Shown here: piece after piece, positions 42,107 through 50,368 of the stretch
Layout of the letters: each line of letters begins with the position of its first letter
Numbering within the stretch: the first letter of the stretch is position 1
NCBI RefSeq assembly: GCF_000373245.1
Contig: NZ_KB890757.1
Coordinates: 124,001-188,000, forward strand
Direction of reading: 5' to 3'
From: Echinicola pacifica DSM 19836
Lineage (GTDB): Bacteria > Bacteroidota > Bacteroidia > Cytophagales > Cyclobacteriaceae
DNA length: 64,000 bases
Program-made: the position numbers and the translations under genes
Notes under the pieces: generated by a model
Databases searched by the model: none
Seen by the model: only the letters and a program-made list of their open reading frames with translations
Told to the model about the DNA's origin: nothing

Positions 42107-42952
42107 ATGAAATACAATTTATCCTTTATCGATAAAATACACCAGTCCCATCAGCAGTGCCCGGATTGCCCCTCACCTAGAATCGTTCAGGAGTTTTTTG
42201 AGGGAGTATTAGGAGTGCTCTTTCCCGAATATGCCGTCAAGGTATTGAAGGACGGTGGAGAAATAGAAGATCGCTTGCATTTTTATCAAGCCGAGTTGGA
42301 GGGGATTCTGGGGAGAAATCGTAAACTTATAGATTGCGATAGTAGATCAGTGGCAGCTCAATTTTTTGAGCAATTGTCCACCGTATTTGATGCCATTCAT
42401 GAGGATATCGATGCGATGTATGCTGGTGATCCGGCTGCCAAATCCAGAACTGAGGTCATCCGAAGTTATCCGGGTTTCTATGCCATCGCTGCTTATCGCC
42501 TAGCTCATCAACTGCATAAATTGGGCGTAGCCCTCATTCCCCGAATGATCACCGAATTTGCCCATAGCAAAACTGGAATTGAGATTCACCCGGGAGCCAA
42601 AATAGGTAGTAACTTCTGCATCGATCATGGCACAGGTATCGTAATCGGTGAGACCACGGTCATTGGAAATCATGTGAAAATATATCAGGGAGTTACTCTA
42701 GGAGCTCTAAGTGTCAATAAAGAAGACGCAGATCTCAAGCGTCACCCCACCATTGAGGATGGGGTAGTGATCTATGCCGGAGCTACAATCCTAGGAGGTA
42801 ATACAGTCATAGGCGCGGAGAGTATAGTAGGCGGAAACGTATGGCTTACCAAAAGTATTCCCGCAAAAAGTAAAATTTATTATCAGACGAGAATGTATGA
42901 TGCCAGCGGTGAGACCAATGACATCTACGTATTTAAACACGGAGCTTCATGA
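42107..42952 (+). CDS. cysE: Serine O-acetyltransferase
   Basis: 281 residues. An N-terminal helical SATase domain (about 1-150) is followed by a left-handed beta-helix of hexapeptide repeats (IEIHPGAKIGSNFCIDHGTG, 20 residues, then VVIGE-type repeats). It acetylates L-serine with acetyl-CoA to give O-acetylserine. It is longer than the minimal EpsC type and resembles Bacteroidota CysE. Its stop overlaps the cysM start (ATGA), so substrate maker and user are translationally coupled. Confidence 0.95.
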   Translation: MKYNLSFIDKIHQSHQQCPDCPSPRIVQEFFEGVLGVLFPEYAVKVLKDGGEIEDRLHFYQAELEGILGRNRKLIDCDSRSVAAQFFEQLSTVFDAIHEDIDAMYAGDPAAKSRTEVIRSYPGFYAIAAYRLAHQLHKLGVALIPRMITEFAHSKTGIEIHPGAKIGSNFCIDHGTGIVIGETTVIGNHVKIYQGVTLGALSVNKEDADLKRHPTIEDGVVIYAGATILGGNTVIGAESIVGGNVWLTKSIPAKSKIYYQTRMYDASGETNDIYVFKHGAS

Positions 42953-43827
42953 AATTAGCCGAATTAATTGGCAATACTCCCCTTGTGGAACTGCAAAATA
43001 TCCCTACTAAATCAAACGTTAAGATCTATTGTAAACTGGAAGGGCAAAATCCCGGTGGTAGTGTAAAAGATCGCGCCGCCTATAGTATGATCAAAAAAGC
43101 GATGGATCGTGGAGATATCAAGCCGGGTGACAAGCTGGTGGAAGCCACGAGTGGAAATACAGGGATTGCCCTAGCCATGATCGCTAATCTTCTCCAGGTA
43201 AAGATGACCCTCATCATGCCAGACAACTCCACCAAAGAGAGGGTTGTTTCCATGGAAGCCTATGGAGCCAAGGTCATCCTAACTCCCGCTGAGAAAACCA
43301 TCGAATATTCACGGACTTTAGCTGAAGAAATGGCTGAAAATGAAGGCTATTATATCCTGAATCAATTCGGAAATCCTGATAATTATATGGCTCATTACGA
43401 AAGTACGGGACCAGAAATACTGCGCGATACCGAAGGTAAAATCACACATTTTGTGTCAGCAATGGGAACTACAGGCACTATCATGGGCGTGTCCAAATAC
43501 CTTAAAGAACAAAATCCCGCAATACAGATAGTGGGTACTCAACCTACAGATGGATCGAGTATTCCAGGGATTCGTCGCTGGTCACCCGAATTCCTCCCTA
43601 AAATATATGATGCCAGCCGTGTCGATCATATCATGGATGTGAGCCAGGAAGAGGCAACCGAAATGACACGGAGAATGGCAAAAGAAGAGGGTATTCTTGC
43701 AGGTATGAGCAGCGGGGGAGCCCTTTTTGCTGCCATAAAGCTTGCAGAGTCCTTGGATTCAGGCCTTATTGTCTGCATTACCTGTGACCGTGGTGATCGT
43801 TATCTTAGTTCTGACCTGTTTGGGTGA
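42949..43827 (+). CDS. cysM: Cysteine synthase (CysM type)
   Basis: 292 residues, PLP-dependent. The Schiff-base lysine is Lys40 in NPGGSVKDRAA; the substrate-binding TSGNTGIALAM and phosphate-binding GTTGT loops follow. It makes cysteine from O-acetylserine and sulfide (or thiosulfate). The C-terminal CDRGDRYLSSDLF is typical of the CysM/CysK boundary group in Bacteroidota. It overlaps cysE by 4 bp. No clear terminator follows. Confidence 0.93.
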   Translation: MKLAELIGNTPLVELQNIPTKSNVKIYCKLEGQNPGGSVKDRAAYSMIKKAMDRGDIKPGDKLVEATSGNTGIALAMIANLLQVKMTLIMPDNSTKERVVSMEAYGAKVILTPAEKTIEYSRTLAEEMAENEGYYILNQFGNPDNYMAHYESTGPEILRDTEGKITHFVSAMGTTGTIMGVSKYLKEQNPAIQIVGTQPTDGSSIPGIRRWSPEFLPKIYDASRVDHIMDVSQEEATEMTRRMAKEEGILAGMSSGGALFAAIKLAESLDSGLIVCITCDRGDRYLSSDLFG

Positions 43828-44560
43828 TCAGAAGACCACGAGGACACACCTGATTCCTTCTTCCAATATTATTTATTATTTCAAGTTCGGTAACCTGCTT
43901 TTGCGCTATTTGCGGCTATGCTTTTTGTTGGAGCGGTGGGGCTTTATGTCAGCCGGATTTATGAAAAGGGAGAATAGGTGCATTTCTTTAAATTCCTATA
44001 TATAGATTAGTAATGATTTTTCTGATCCTTTGGACTTGTGTTTTTTTTTAAGGAAAGACTCGAAGGAATGACTCACAATGGTTTAAGAATCTGTGATATA
44101 ATACTTTTTGCTCCAATTGAAAATTCATGGGAGTGGTGTACACGCACCATTGAAGAATTATTTTCCTTACAAGAAAGGCTTCGCCAGAAAATGTCCTAGT
44201 TGTGATCTTTTCCTTGGAGGATTATATTTTTATAGATTATAGAATTGAAATTTTTGGGACATTTTTCAAAAGTAATTCGAGACTCCACAATGCAGTATGT
44301 GATTATAAAATAGTTAAAAGGAAGTATCCAATGTCTTTACCAAAGTGTGAGTAAAGCGAGCCGGCGTATGGACATAGGCGAGGGGTATATCACCGGAGGA
44401 TAGGGGGATATTCAGAGAGATTTACAAGGAGTTTTGTTGAAAAAATGTAAATTGATTGGGTCTCTCTTTCGCTGTGTTGGAGTGCATAAACTGTTTTTTG
44501 CGAACGAATTTCAATCCTAAACGGTTCTTAATTCAAGTCTAAAAAAATTGAAATTAAGAA
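43828..44560. other. 733-bp gene-poor gap between cysM and the LLM oxidoreductase
   Basis: No gene of normal size is visible. A 43-codon frame (ATG 44068, stop 44197-44199) is open but unrecognised. A run of nine T residues lies at 44041-44049. The rest is AT-rich with no hairpin-plus-T-tract and no good TTG-TAnnTTTG pair. It may be a decayed gene. Confidence 0.5.
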
Positions 44561-45571
44561 ATGTTGACATCGAATAAGGTTAGTTTTTCCGTTTTGGATT
44601 TAGCCATCATAAAAGAGCACCACGATGCTGCTGATGCGTTTGACCGGAGCCTAGACCTCGCTCGCCATACGGAGGACTGGGGTTATAAGCGTTTCTGGTT
44701 GGCGGAGCACCATAATATGGTCAATGTAGGCAGTTCCGCTACGGCTGTATTGATCGGGCATATCGCAGGGGGAACGAAGAGCATCCGCGTTGGCTCTGGA
44801 GGAATCATGCTGCCCAACCATGCCCCTCTCATGGTCGCAGAGCAATTTGGCACCTTAGCCTCGCTATATCCTGAGCGGATTGATCTAGGGCTGGGAAGAG
44901 CTCCGGGAACTGACCAGACCACAGCGAGGGCTTTGAGGCGGGATCGATTAGAGACTGTTGAGGAGTTCCCACGAGATCTAGAGGAGCTTCAGCATTATTT
45001 CTCAAATGAAAACATCGATGGCAAGGTTCGCGCGATCCCTGGGGAGGGCCTGGATGTGCCCATCTATCTGCTGGGGAGCAGTATGAGCAGCGCCCAGTTG
45101 GCAGCCAGAAAAGGATTGCCTTATGCTTTTGCGAGTCATTTTGCCCCCGCCCAGTTTCTGGATGCCATTCGCTATTACAGAGCAAATTTCCGGCCTTCGG
45201 TCTATTTGAAGGAGCCCTATATAATCAGCTGTATCAATGTGGTGGCAGCAGAGTCGGAGGAGAAAGCAGATAAACTGGCGACCTCATTTTACCAAATGGC
45301 CTTAGGTATCATTCGTAGGAAGTCCTATCCACTTCGTGAACCAGTGGATTCCATGGACAGCATATGGTCCAGAGAAGAAGCGGCAGCCATTCAGCAGATG
45401 ATGGCTTGTAGTTTTGTGGGAACTGAGAAGACCATCAGTGATGACCTGCGTCGCTTTCTTGAAATGACCGAGGTGGATGAGCTGATGATCAGCACCAATA
45501 TTTATGAGCATCAGGAACGCTTAAAATCATATGAAATTACCGCAAAAGTAATGAAGAACCTCCAGGGATAG
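44561..45571 (+). CDS. Luciferase-like (LLM class) flavin-dependent oxidoreductase
   Basis: 336 residues. The TIM-barrel of bacterial-luciferase relatives: WLAEHHNM near residues 47-54, [20 protein letters not shown] (20 residues) and the [11 protein letters not shown] segment. This is the YhbW/MsnO8-like group annotated as LLM class flavin-dependent oxidoreductases, which use reduced FMN and oxygen. The substrate is unknown. It is a monocistronic unit ahead of the thiamin riboswitch; a hairpin at its 3' end separates the two. Confidence 0.88.
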   Translation: MLTSNKVSFSVLDLAIIKEHHDAADAFDRSLDLARHTEDWGYKRFWLAEHHNMVNVGSSATAVLIGHIAGGTKSIRVGSGGIMLPNHAPLMVAEQFGTLASLYPERIDLGLGRAPGTDQTTARALRRDRLETVEEFPRDLEELQHYFSNENIDGKVRAIPGEGLDVPIYLLGSSMSSAQLAARKGLPYAFASHFAPAQFLDAIRYYRANFRPSVYLKEPYIISCINVVAAESEEKADKLATSFYQMALGIIRRKSYPLREPVDSMDSIWSREEAAAIQQMMACSFVGTEKTISDDLRRFLEMTEVDELMISTNIYEHQERLKSYEITAKVMKNLQG

Positions 45572-45591
45572 AATTGTCCCTGTTTAGTTTT
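45563..45591 (+). terminator. Terminator-like hairpin after the LLM oxidoreductase
   Basis: CAGGGA/TCCCTG with an 8-nt loop, followed by TTTAGTTTT. The 5' arm touches the stop codon region. Confidence 0.65.
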
Positions 45592-45619
45592 GAAGGACCA
45601 TATTAATATTTTAACTTCA
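45590..45619 (+). promoter_or_regulatory. Possible promoter of the thi operon
   Basis: TTG at 45590-45592, a 19-bp spacer and TAACTTCA at 45612-45619 (last two bases differ from consensus). The start of transcription would then fall just before the riboswitch. Confidence 0.4.
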
Positions 45620-45630
45620 CCAAATATATA

Positions 45631-45709
45631 AGCTTTAGGGGTGTCCTTACAGGGACTGAGAGCATACCCTTCGAACCTGAAATGGGTAATACCAGCGAAG
45701 GAAAAAGTG
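45631..45709 (+). promoter_or_regulatory. TPP riboswitch (THI element)
   Basis: Conserved blocks are in order: GGGGTG (45638-45643), CTGAGA (45656-45661), ACCCTTCGAACCTGA, GGTAATACCAGCGAAGG. P1 is CTTT (45633-45636) with AAAG (45704-45707). It lies 67 bp before thiM and senses thiamin pyrophosphate. The 3' expression platform contains a 5-bp hairpin (45721-45738) and a U-tract at 45758-45763. Confidence 0.95.
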
Positions 45710-45775
45710 TTGATTATTCTCAGGTCTATATTTACCTGGCTTGCAAGACTCCTAAAGTTTTTTAACCTAATCGCT

Positions 45776-46576
45776 ATGAAGGAGTCAATCATCAACAATC
45801 TTATCACCTTGCGGGAGCAATCTCCCTTGGTACAAAACATCACCAACTATGTAGTGATGAATAACACCGCCAACGCCTTGCTGGCCCTTGGTGCATCTCC
45901 CATAATGGCTCATGCCAAGCAGGAAGTTGCCGATATGGTCAATATTGTGGGTAGCTTGGTAATCAATATCGGCACTTTGGATGAATTTTGGGTGGACAGC
46001 ATGATGCTAGCCGCCAAAGAAGCCAGTGCGACCAATACGCCCTGGGTACTCGATCCTGTAGGAGCGGGAGCCACAGCCTATAGAAATGAGACCATCACCC
46101 GACTGCTGGCTTTTCGGCCTACGATCATCCGCGGAAATGCCTCAGAAATCATGGCCATGGCCAAAGTGAATATCCAATCTAAGGGTGTTGATAGCCGTCA
46201 TGGATCCGATGAAGCCCTGGCTTATGGTAAGCAGCTTTCGGAGGAGACAGGGGCAGTGGTCTGTATATCTGGAGAAACAGATTATATCATCGAAGGAAAG
46301 CGAGTGTGTGCCATTCATAATGGACACTCCTTGATGGGGAAAATTACAGGAATGGGATGTAGTGCCACCGCAGTGGTGGCCGCCTTCGCCGCGATCGAAA
46401 AAGACTTTTTTCAAGCTACAGTCTCCGGTATGACCATCATGGGTCTCGCTGGCGAAATAGCCTCCATCAAAGCTAAAGGGCCTGGGTCCATGCAGGTGGA
46501 GATTTATGACGCTCTGTTTTCCATAGACAAGGAAATGATCCTCAAAAGGGCCCAAATTAGCCTGTTGGATGAATAA
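45776..46576 (+). CDS. thiM: Hydroxyethylthiazole kinase
   Basis: 266 residues from the ATG at 45776. It phosphorylates the thiazole moiety for thiamin salvage. The NITNYVVMNNTANALLALGA segment (20 residues), the DPVGAGA motif and the GMGCSATA anion-hole/catalytic Cys motif are typical. A longer in-frame reading starting at 45641 would translate the riboswitch itself and is rejected. It is first gene of thiM-thiE-thiD-tenA; its last 8 bases overlap thiE. Confidence 0.95.
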   Translation: MKESIINNLITLREQSPLVQNITNYVVMNNTANALLALGASPIMAHAKQEVADMVNIVGSLVINIGTLDEFWVDSMMLAAKEASATNTPWVLDPVGAGATAYRNETITRLLAFRPTIIRGNASEIMAMAKVNIQSKGVDSRHGSDEALAYGKQLSEETGAVVCISGETDYIIEGKRVCAIHNGHSLMGKITGMGCSATAVVAAFAAIEKDFFQATVSGMTIMGLAGEIASIKAKGPGSMQVEIYDALFSIDKEMILKRAQISLLDE

Positions 46577-47207
46577 GCGAGATTTTCCTTTTAGACTTTA
46601 TCTGGTGACGGATGAAGCCGCCTGCCTAGGAAGGGACTTCTTCTGGGTCTTGGAGCAGGCGCTAAAAGGGGGAGTGGACCTTGTCCAGATTAGAGAGAAA
46701 AGTCTTTCCCTGACAGATTTTATGGATAAGGCCCTTCGGGCAAAAGCAATCTGCAGCCAATACAATGTTCCTTTGATCGTAAATGACAATTGGCAGGTCG
46801 CCAAGGCTATTCAGGCTGATGGCTTACATATTGGTCAATCTGATGCAGGTATTCAGGAGGCGAAGTTGCTTATTGGTCCCGGGATTCCTGTTGGGTTGTC
46901 ACTGGAGACCATGGATGACTTGGAGGATGAAAGCGCCAAAGAAGCCTGGTACTTTGGGGTTAGCCCGGTGTTTAGGACCCCGACTAAGCAGGACACCCGC
47001 AGTGAGTGGGGCCTGGAAGGGCTTCAAAGATTACGGTCAGCTACTTCCATCCCGCTGGTGGCGATAGGAAATGTCAAGGAAGACAATACCCAATCTATAA
47101 TAAATGCTGGTGCAGATGCTATCGCAGTAGTGTCTGGAATATGTAGTGCTCCTGATCCTGCAAAAGCGGCAGAAAACTTCAGGAATCAAATAGAAAAAGC
47201 AGTATGA
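46569..47207 (+). CDS. thiE: Thiamine-phosphate synthase
   Basis: 212 residues, a TIM-barrel that joins HMP-pyrophosphate and thiazole phosphate. Motifs: VQIREKSLS, VNDNWQVAKAIQADGLHIGQ (20 residues), the pyrophosphate-binding GVSPVFRTPTK, and the C-terminal AIGNV and AVVSGI. It starts inside the end of thiM (ATG-AATAA overlap) and overlaps thiD by 4 bp. Confidence 0.95.
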   Translation: MNKRDFPFRLYLVTDEAACLGRDFFWVLEQALKGGVDLVQIREKSLSLTDFMDKALRAKAICSQYNVPLIVNDNWQVAKAIQADGLHIGQSDAGIQEAKLLIGPGIPVGLSLETMDDLEDESAKEAWYFGVSPVFRTPTKQDTRSEWGLEGLQRLRSATSIPLVAIGNVKEDNTQSIINAGADAIAVVSGICSAPDPAKAAENFRNQIEKAV

Positions 47208-48031
47208 CGATAAAGAATAAATCATATATACCCCTCTTGACCATCGCTGGCTCAGATAGTGCTGGTGGAGCGGGAATTCAGGCAGACCTAAAAACATTCT
47301 CCGCCCTCGGCTGCTACGGAATGTCAGTGATCACCGCCACCACCGCGCAGAATACCTGTGGGGTGAGCAGCATTCATGATATTCCAGTGGACCATATTAT
47401 GGATCAGCTGAAAGCAGTCATGGAGGATATCCCCCCTTTAGCGATCAAGATAGGTATGCTGAACAGGCCGGAAGTAGTCATTGCTCTGGCCAATTACCTC
47501 CGTGATTTCCCTCAGGTTCCCTTGGTTTTTGATCCTGTAATGGTGGCTACCAGTGGCGCTAGACTTATCCAGGAGGAAACCGTGAGCGTCTTAAAGGAGC
47601 GTCTTTTCCCACTCTCCACCCTGATCACCCCCAACCTGGATGAAGCGGCAGTGCTCTTGGGACGAGATATTCAGTCTCGTGACGAAATGATTCTTGCCAG
47701 TAAGGACTTACTGGGCTTTGGCTCCTCTTATGTATTAGTAAAAGGGGGACACTTGGTGGGAGAATCTGTGTTTGACGTGCTGGGAGGGAAAGATTCCGAA
47801 ATCGTATTTGAGCATGCAAAAATCCAAACCTCCAATGTCCATGGGACCGGCTGTACCCTTAGTTCTGCTATTGCGGCATATTTAGGTCAGGGCTTGGTCA
47901 TGGATAAAGCAGTGGCCGCAGCCAGAGAGTATATCCTCGGAGCACTGGAAGCTGGTAAGGATGTTCAAATCGGTCAGGGCAACGGCCCTTTAAATCATTT
48001 TCATCACCCCAATAAATTGATAAAAATATGA
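47204..48031 (+). CDS. thiD: Hydroxymethylpyrimidine/phosphomethylpyrimidine kinase
   Basis: 275 residues of the ribokinase fold. It phosphorylates HMP twice to give HMP-PP for ThiE. The start LLTIAGSDSAGGAGIQADLK (20 residues), the FDPVMVATSG segment, LITPNLDEA and the anion-hole GTGCTLSSAIAAYL are all present. It overlaps thiE and tenA by 4 bp each, so the operon is tightly coupled. Confidence 0.96.
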   Translation: MTIKNKSYIPLLTIAGSDSAGGAGIQADLKTFSALGCYGMSVITATTAQNTCGVSSIHDIPVDHIMDQLKAVMEDIPPLAIKIGMLNRPEVVIALANYLRDFPQVPLVFDPVMVATSGARLIQEETVSVLKERLFPLSTLITPNLDEAAVLLGRDIQSRDEMILASKDLLGFGSSYVLVKGGHLVGESVFDVLGGKDSEIVFEHAKIQTSNVHGTGCTLSSAIAAYLGQGLVMDKAVAAAREYILGALEAGKDVQIGQGNGPLNHFHHPNKLIKI

Positions 48032-48681
48032 AGTGGAGCCAACAGGCTTGGGAAAGAATCAATCCCTTATATAAGAAAATTATACAGATGCCCTTTAACC
48101 AAGAGCTGCTGAATGGAAGCCTCCCTAAGGATAAATTTAAATTTTATATGGCTCAGGACGCTTATTATCTTGGCGAATTTGGGAAAGCACTCAGTACGAT
48201 TAGCGGGAGATTGTCCGATCTGAATCAGGTGCTTGCTTATTCTAATTTTGCCGCTGGCGCCATTGTGGTAGAGCGAGCCTTGCATGAGAGTTATTTCGTG
48301 GAATTGGGTTTGCCTGAAGAGGTTCTGCCTTCTCCTACTTGCTTACTTTATACCAATTTTCTCAGAAATCAAGCCGCCTTCGAAAATATAGAAGTAGCTG
48401 CAGCGGCAGTTTTGCCTTGTTTTTGGATTTATAAGGAGGTGGGTGATTTTATTTATGAGCATCAGTCGAATAAGCTCAACCCCTATAAAAATTGGATCGA
48501 CACCTATTCCGGGGAAGAATTTGCCGAGGCCGTTCATAAGGCAATTGAAATTACCGATCACCTTGCTGCGTCCGCCAGTGAATCAACCCGGGAGCAGATG
48601 TACCAAGCTTTTGAAATGGCTTCTCGACTCGAATGGATGTTTTGGGATAGCGCATACAGATTGGAAAAGTGGCCTGTTTGA
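48028..48681 (+). CDS. tenA: Aminopyrimidine aminohydrolase / thiaminase II TenA
   Basis: 217 residues, all-helical TenA fold. The catalytic Cys131 in LPCFWIYKEVG and Glu202 near the C-terminus (SRLEWMFWD) mark the TenA-C type, which hydrolyses aminopyrimidine breakdown products to HMP for salvage. The set thiM-thiE-thiD-tenA is a salvage route; thiC and thiG are not here. No T-tract terminator for this strand is obvious; an inverted repeat ATCACCG/CGGTGAT lies at 48714-48747. Confidence 0.94.
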   Translation: MKWSQQAWERINPLYKKIIQMPFNQELLNGSLPKDKFKFYMAQDAYYLGEFGKALSTISGRLSDLNQVLAYSNFAAGAIVVERALHESYFVELGLPEEVLPSPTCLLYTNFLRNQAAFENIEVAAAAVLPCFWIYKEVGDFIYEHQSNKLNPYKNWIDTYSGEEFAEAVHKAIEITDHLAASASESTREQMYQAFEMASRLEWMFWDSAYRLEKWPV

Positions 48682-48796
48682 AAACGTTAACCCTTTGCGG
48701 TCCATCAGGCGGTATCACCGCAATCAGTCATGCGGCATTCCGGTGATTTCTAAGTAGGACGGCTGCGCCATAAAATTCTATTTATTTTAGTCAATT

Positions 48797-48846
48797 AAAA
48801 AAAAAAGACCCGCAATCTGCAACAATATTCGAAGCGGATTGCGGGT
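48797..48846 (-). terminator. Terminator of the leftward PepSY-like gene
   Basis: On the minus strand, a 10-bp stem (ACCCGCAATC/GATTGCGGGT) with a 19-nt loop is followed by ten T residues. Confidence 0.85.
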
Positions 48847-48884
48847 TTAGGGTAATATTACCCCATTATCGATTGGTGGTTGTA

Positions 48885-49193
48885 TTAATCTTCTAATTCA
48901 TTACCTTCTTCATCATAGGTTTTGATGACGGTTTCCTCCATTCCAAATTGAACCTCGTAAGAAACCTCTCCTTGTTGGTCGGTAACTTTAAAAGCCTCGG
49001 ATACTGGAAGCATCTTTACCTCTTCATTATCCAAAATGCTTTCTTTTACTTTCTGAGGGAGTTCCTCAGGCTCAATCTGCACCTTGCTGTCCTGAGCTCT
49101 ATAGGTGATTGGCTCTTTTTCGACTATTGTATTGGCCTGTGTAGTGGCAAAACTTAAGCTTCCCATGGCGATTATTAATGCTAAACTTTTCAT
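48885..49193 (-). CDS. Small secreted protein, possible PepSY-like domain
   Basis: 102 residues. A signal peptide (hydrophobic 4-17, cleavage near QAN) is followed by an acidic mature part. The pattern LPQKVKESIL...VSEAFKVTDQQGEVSYEVQF, with an amphipathic helix and then a strand pair, resembles small periplasmic PepSY-like proteins of Bacteroidota. The similarity is weak, so the call is tentative. It faces tenA convergently. No promoter of the TTG-TAnnTTTG type was found. Confidence 0.65.
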   Translation of the reverse strand: MKSLALIIAMGSLSFATTQANTIVEKEPITYRAQDSKVQIEPEELPQKVKESILDNEEVKMLPVSEAFKVTDQQGEVSYEVQFGMEETVIKTYDEEGNELED

Positions 49194-49637
49194 GGCTTTG
49201 TGGTTTTAGTTTGGTTAGTTTTCAAATGGAATTCTCATCCCTTGCTATCTAATTGTCCCACATTCATGCCAAGCTAAAATATCACTTGATTTGGCCCTTA
49301 GCCATATTCTTAGGAAATCATTTGTTGGGGAAATCCTCAAATTGTGGAATTAGATGGGCTTTGCCAATGGTTTTTTTAATACTATATCATTGCTTAGTCT
49401 GGGCTTAGATGCATTAATGTTTAGCGTAGGCTTGAGATGGATTTTTGCTGACGCAAAGAGTGTGGATTCTTGGGTTATGAATTCTATTCCCACCGTCCGA
49501 AGGTTCATTATAGATGAGACTCGCTAATTAACCATTCGAAATAATTTTTTATCCTTAGTGTTATTTGAGGTAAATTGCTTTTGCTCGATTTTAAGATCAG
49601 CATTCCTATTCTATTAATTATAAAATTATCTTCCACT
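49194..49637. other. Intergenic region between divergent PepSY-like and DUF4256 genes
   Basis: No gene, hairpin terminator or convincing promoter is visible in about 440 bp of AT-rich sequence. Confidence 0.5.
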
Positions 49638-50204
49638 ATGAAAAATAGAACTCAAAGTTTATCACCCTCCCAGCAGGAGGAGCTCTTGCAGACATTGGCC
49701 AGTCGATTTGAGAAATTTCCGACTCGACACCAAGGCATCCATTGGGAGGCGGTGGAGCAGCGATTAAGGGGGGATTTAGATAAATTGGCCATTCTATACG
49801 AAATGGAATCCACGGGTGGGGAGCCGGATCTGATCGGCTATGATAGTGAAGAAGATCTTTATCTTTTTTGCGACTGCTCAGCCGAAAGTCCCGCGGGAAG
49901 AAGGAGTCTGTGCTATGACAGAGCTGCTTGGGAGGCAAGGAAAAATAATAAACCTAAAAACACTGCTCAAGACTTGGCCGCAGCCATCGGGATTCAGATC
50001 ATGGATGAGACCCAATATCAAATGTTGCAGCGCTTAGGAGACTTTGATACCAAAACATCAAGTTGGCTCCAGACACCAGAGGAGCTCAGAAAGCGTGGAG
50101 GAGCCATATTTGGTGATCGTCGATTTGGAAGAGTGTTTATTTATCATAATGGTGCAGATTCGTATTATGCCGGTCGGGGTTTTCGAGGTACTCTTAAGCT
50201 CTGA
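49638..50204 (+). CDS. DUF4256 domain protein
   Basis: 188 residues from the ATG at 49638 (MKNRTQSLSPSQQEELLQTL, 20 residues). The ESTGGEPDLIGYD, FCDCSAESPAGRRSLCYD and DTKTSSWLQTPEELRKRGGA segments are characteristic of DUF4256, whose function is unknown. The upstream TTG that would add 21 hydrophobic residues is rejected: family members have no leader. It is cytoplasmic and stands alone. Confidence 0.88.
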   Translation: MKNRTQSLSPSQQEELLQTLASRFEKFPTRHQGIHWEAVEQRLRGDLDKLAILYEMESTGGEPDLIGYDSEEDLYLFCDCSAESPAGRRSLCYDRAAWEARKNNKPKNTAQDLAAAIGIQIMDETQYQMLQRLGDFDTKTSSWLQTPEELRKRGGAIFGDRRFGRVFIYHNGADSYYAGRGFRGTLKL

Positions 50205-50219
50205 GGAGATCGATTTTCT

Positions 50220-50239
50220 GAGCCTATAATAGGAGGCTC
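50220..50239 (+). terminator. Weak hairpin after the DUF4256 gene
   Basis: GAGCCT/AGGCTC with an 8-nt loop and only CTTTG after it. It could act as a terminator but the T-tract is poor. Confidence 0.4.
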
Positions 50240-50368
50240 CTTTGCGGGTAGGAGTTATCAATAAGTTATGGACCATTATTAAAAATTATTTCATAAGGCA
50301 TTGAAAGTTTTCTATTTTTGAAGAAGCCAAGTAACCGTAAGGATGAATAATCCATTAAGATAATTGAT

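Noticed and set aside
45641-45775. 45-codon upstream extension of thiM
   Set aside because: It is the TPP riboswitch aptamer and platform, not protein-coding.
49575-49637. 21-codon TTG extension of the DUF4256 gene
   Set aside because: It adds a hydrophobic leader absent from the family; the ATG at 49638 is preceded by a normal AT-rich leader.
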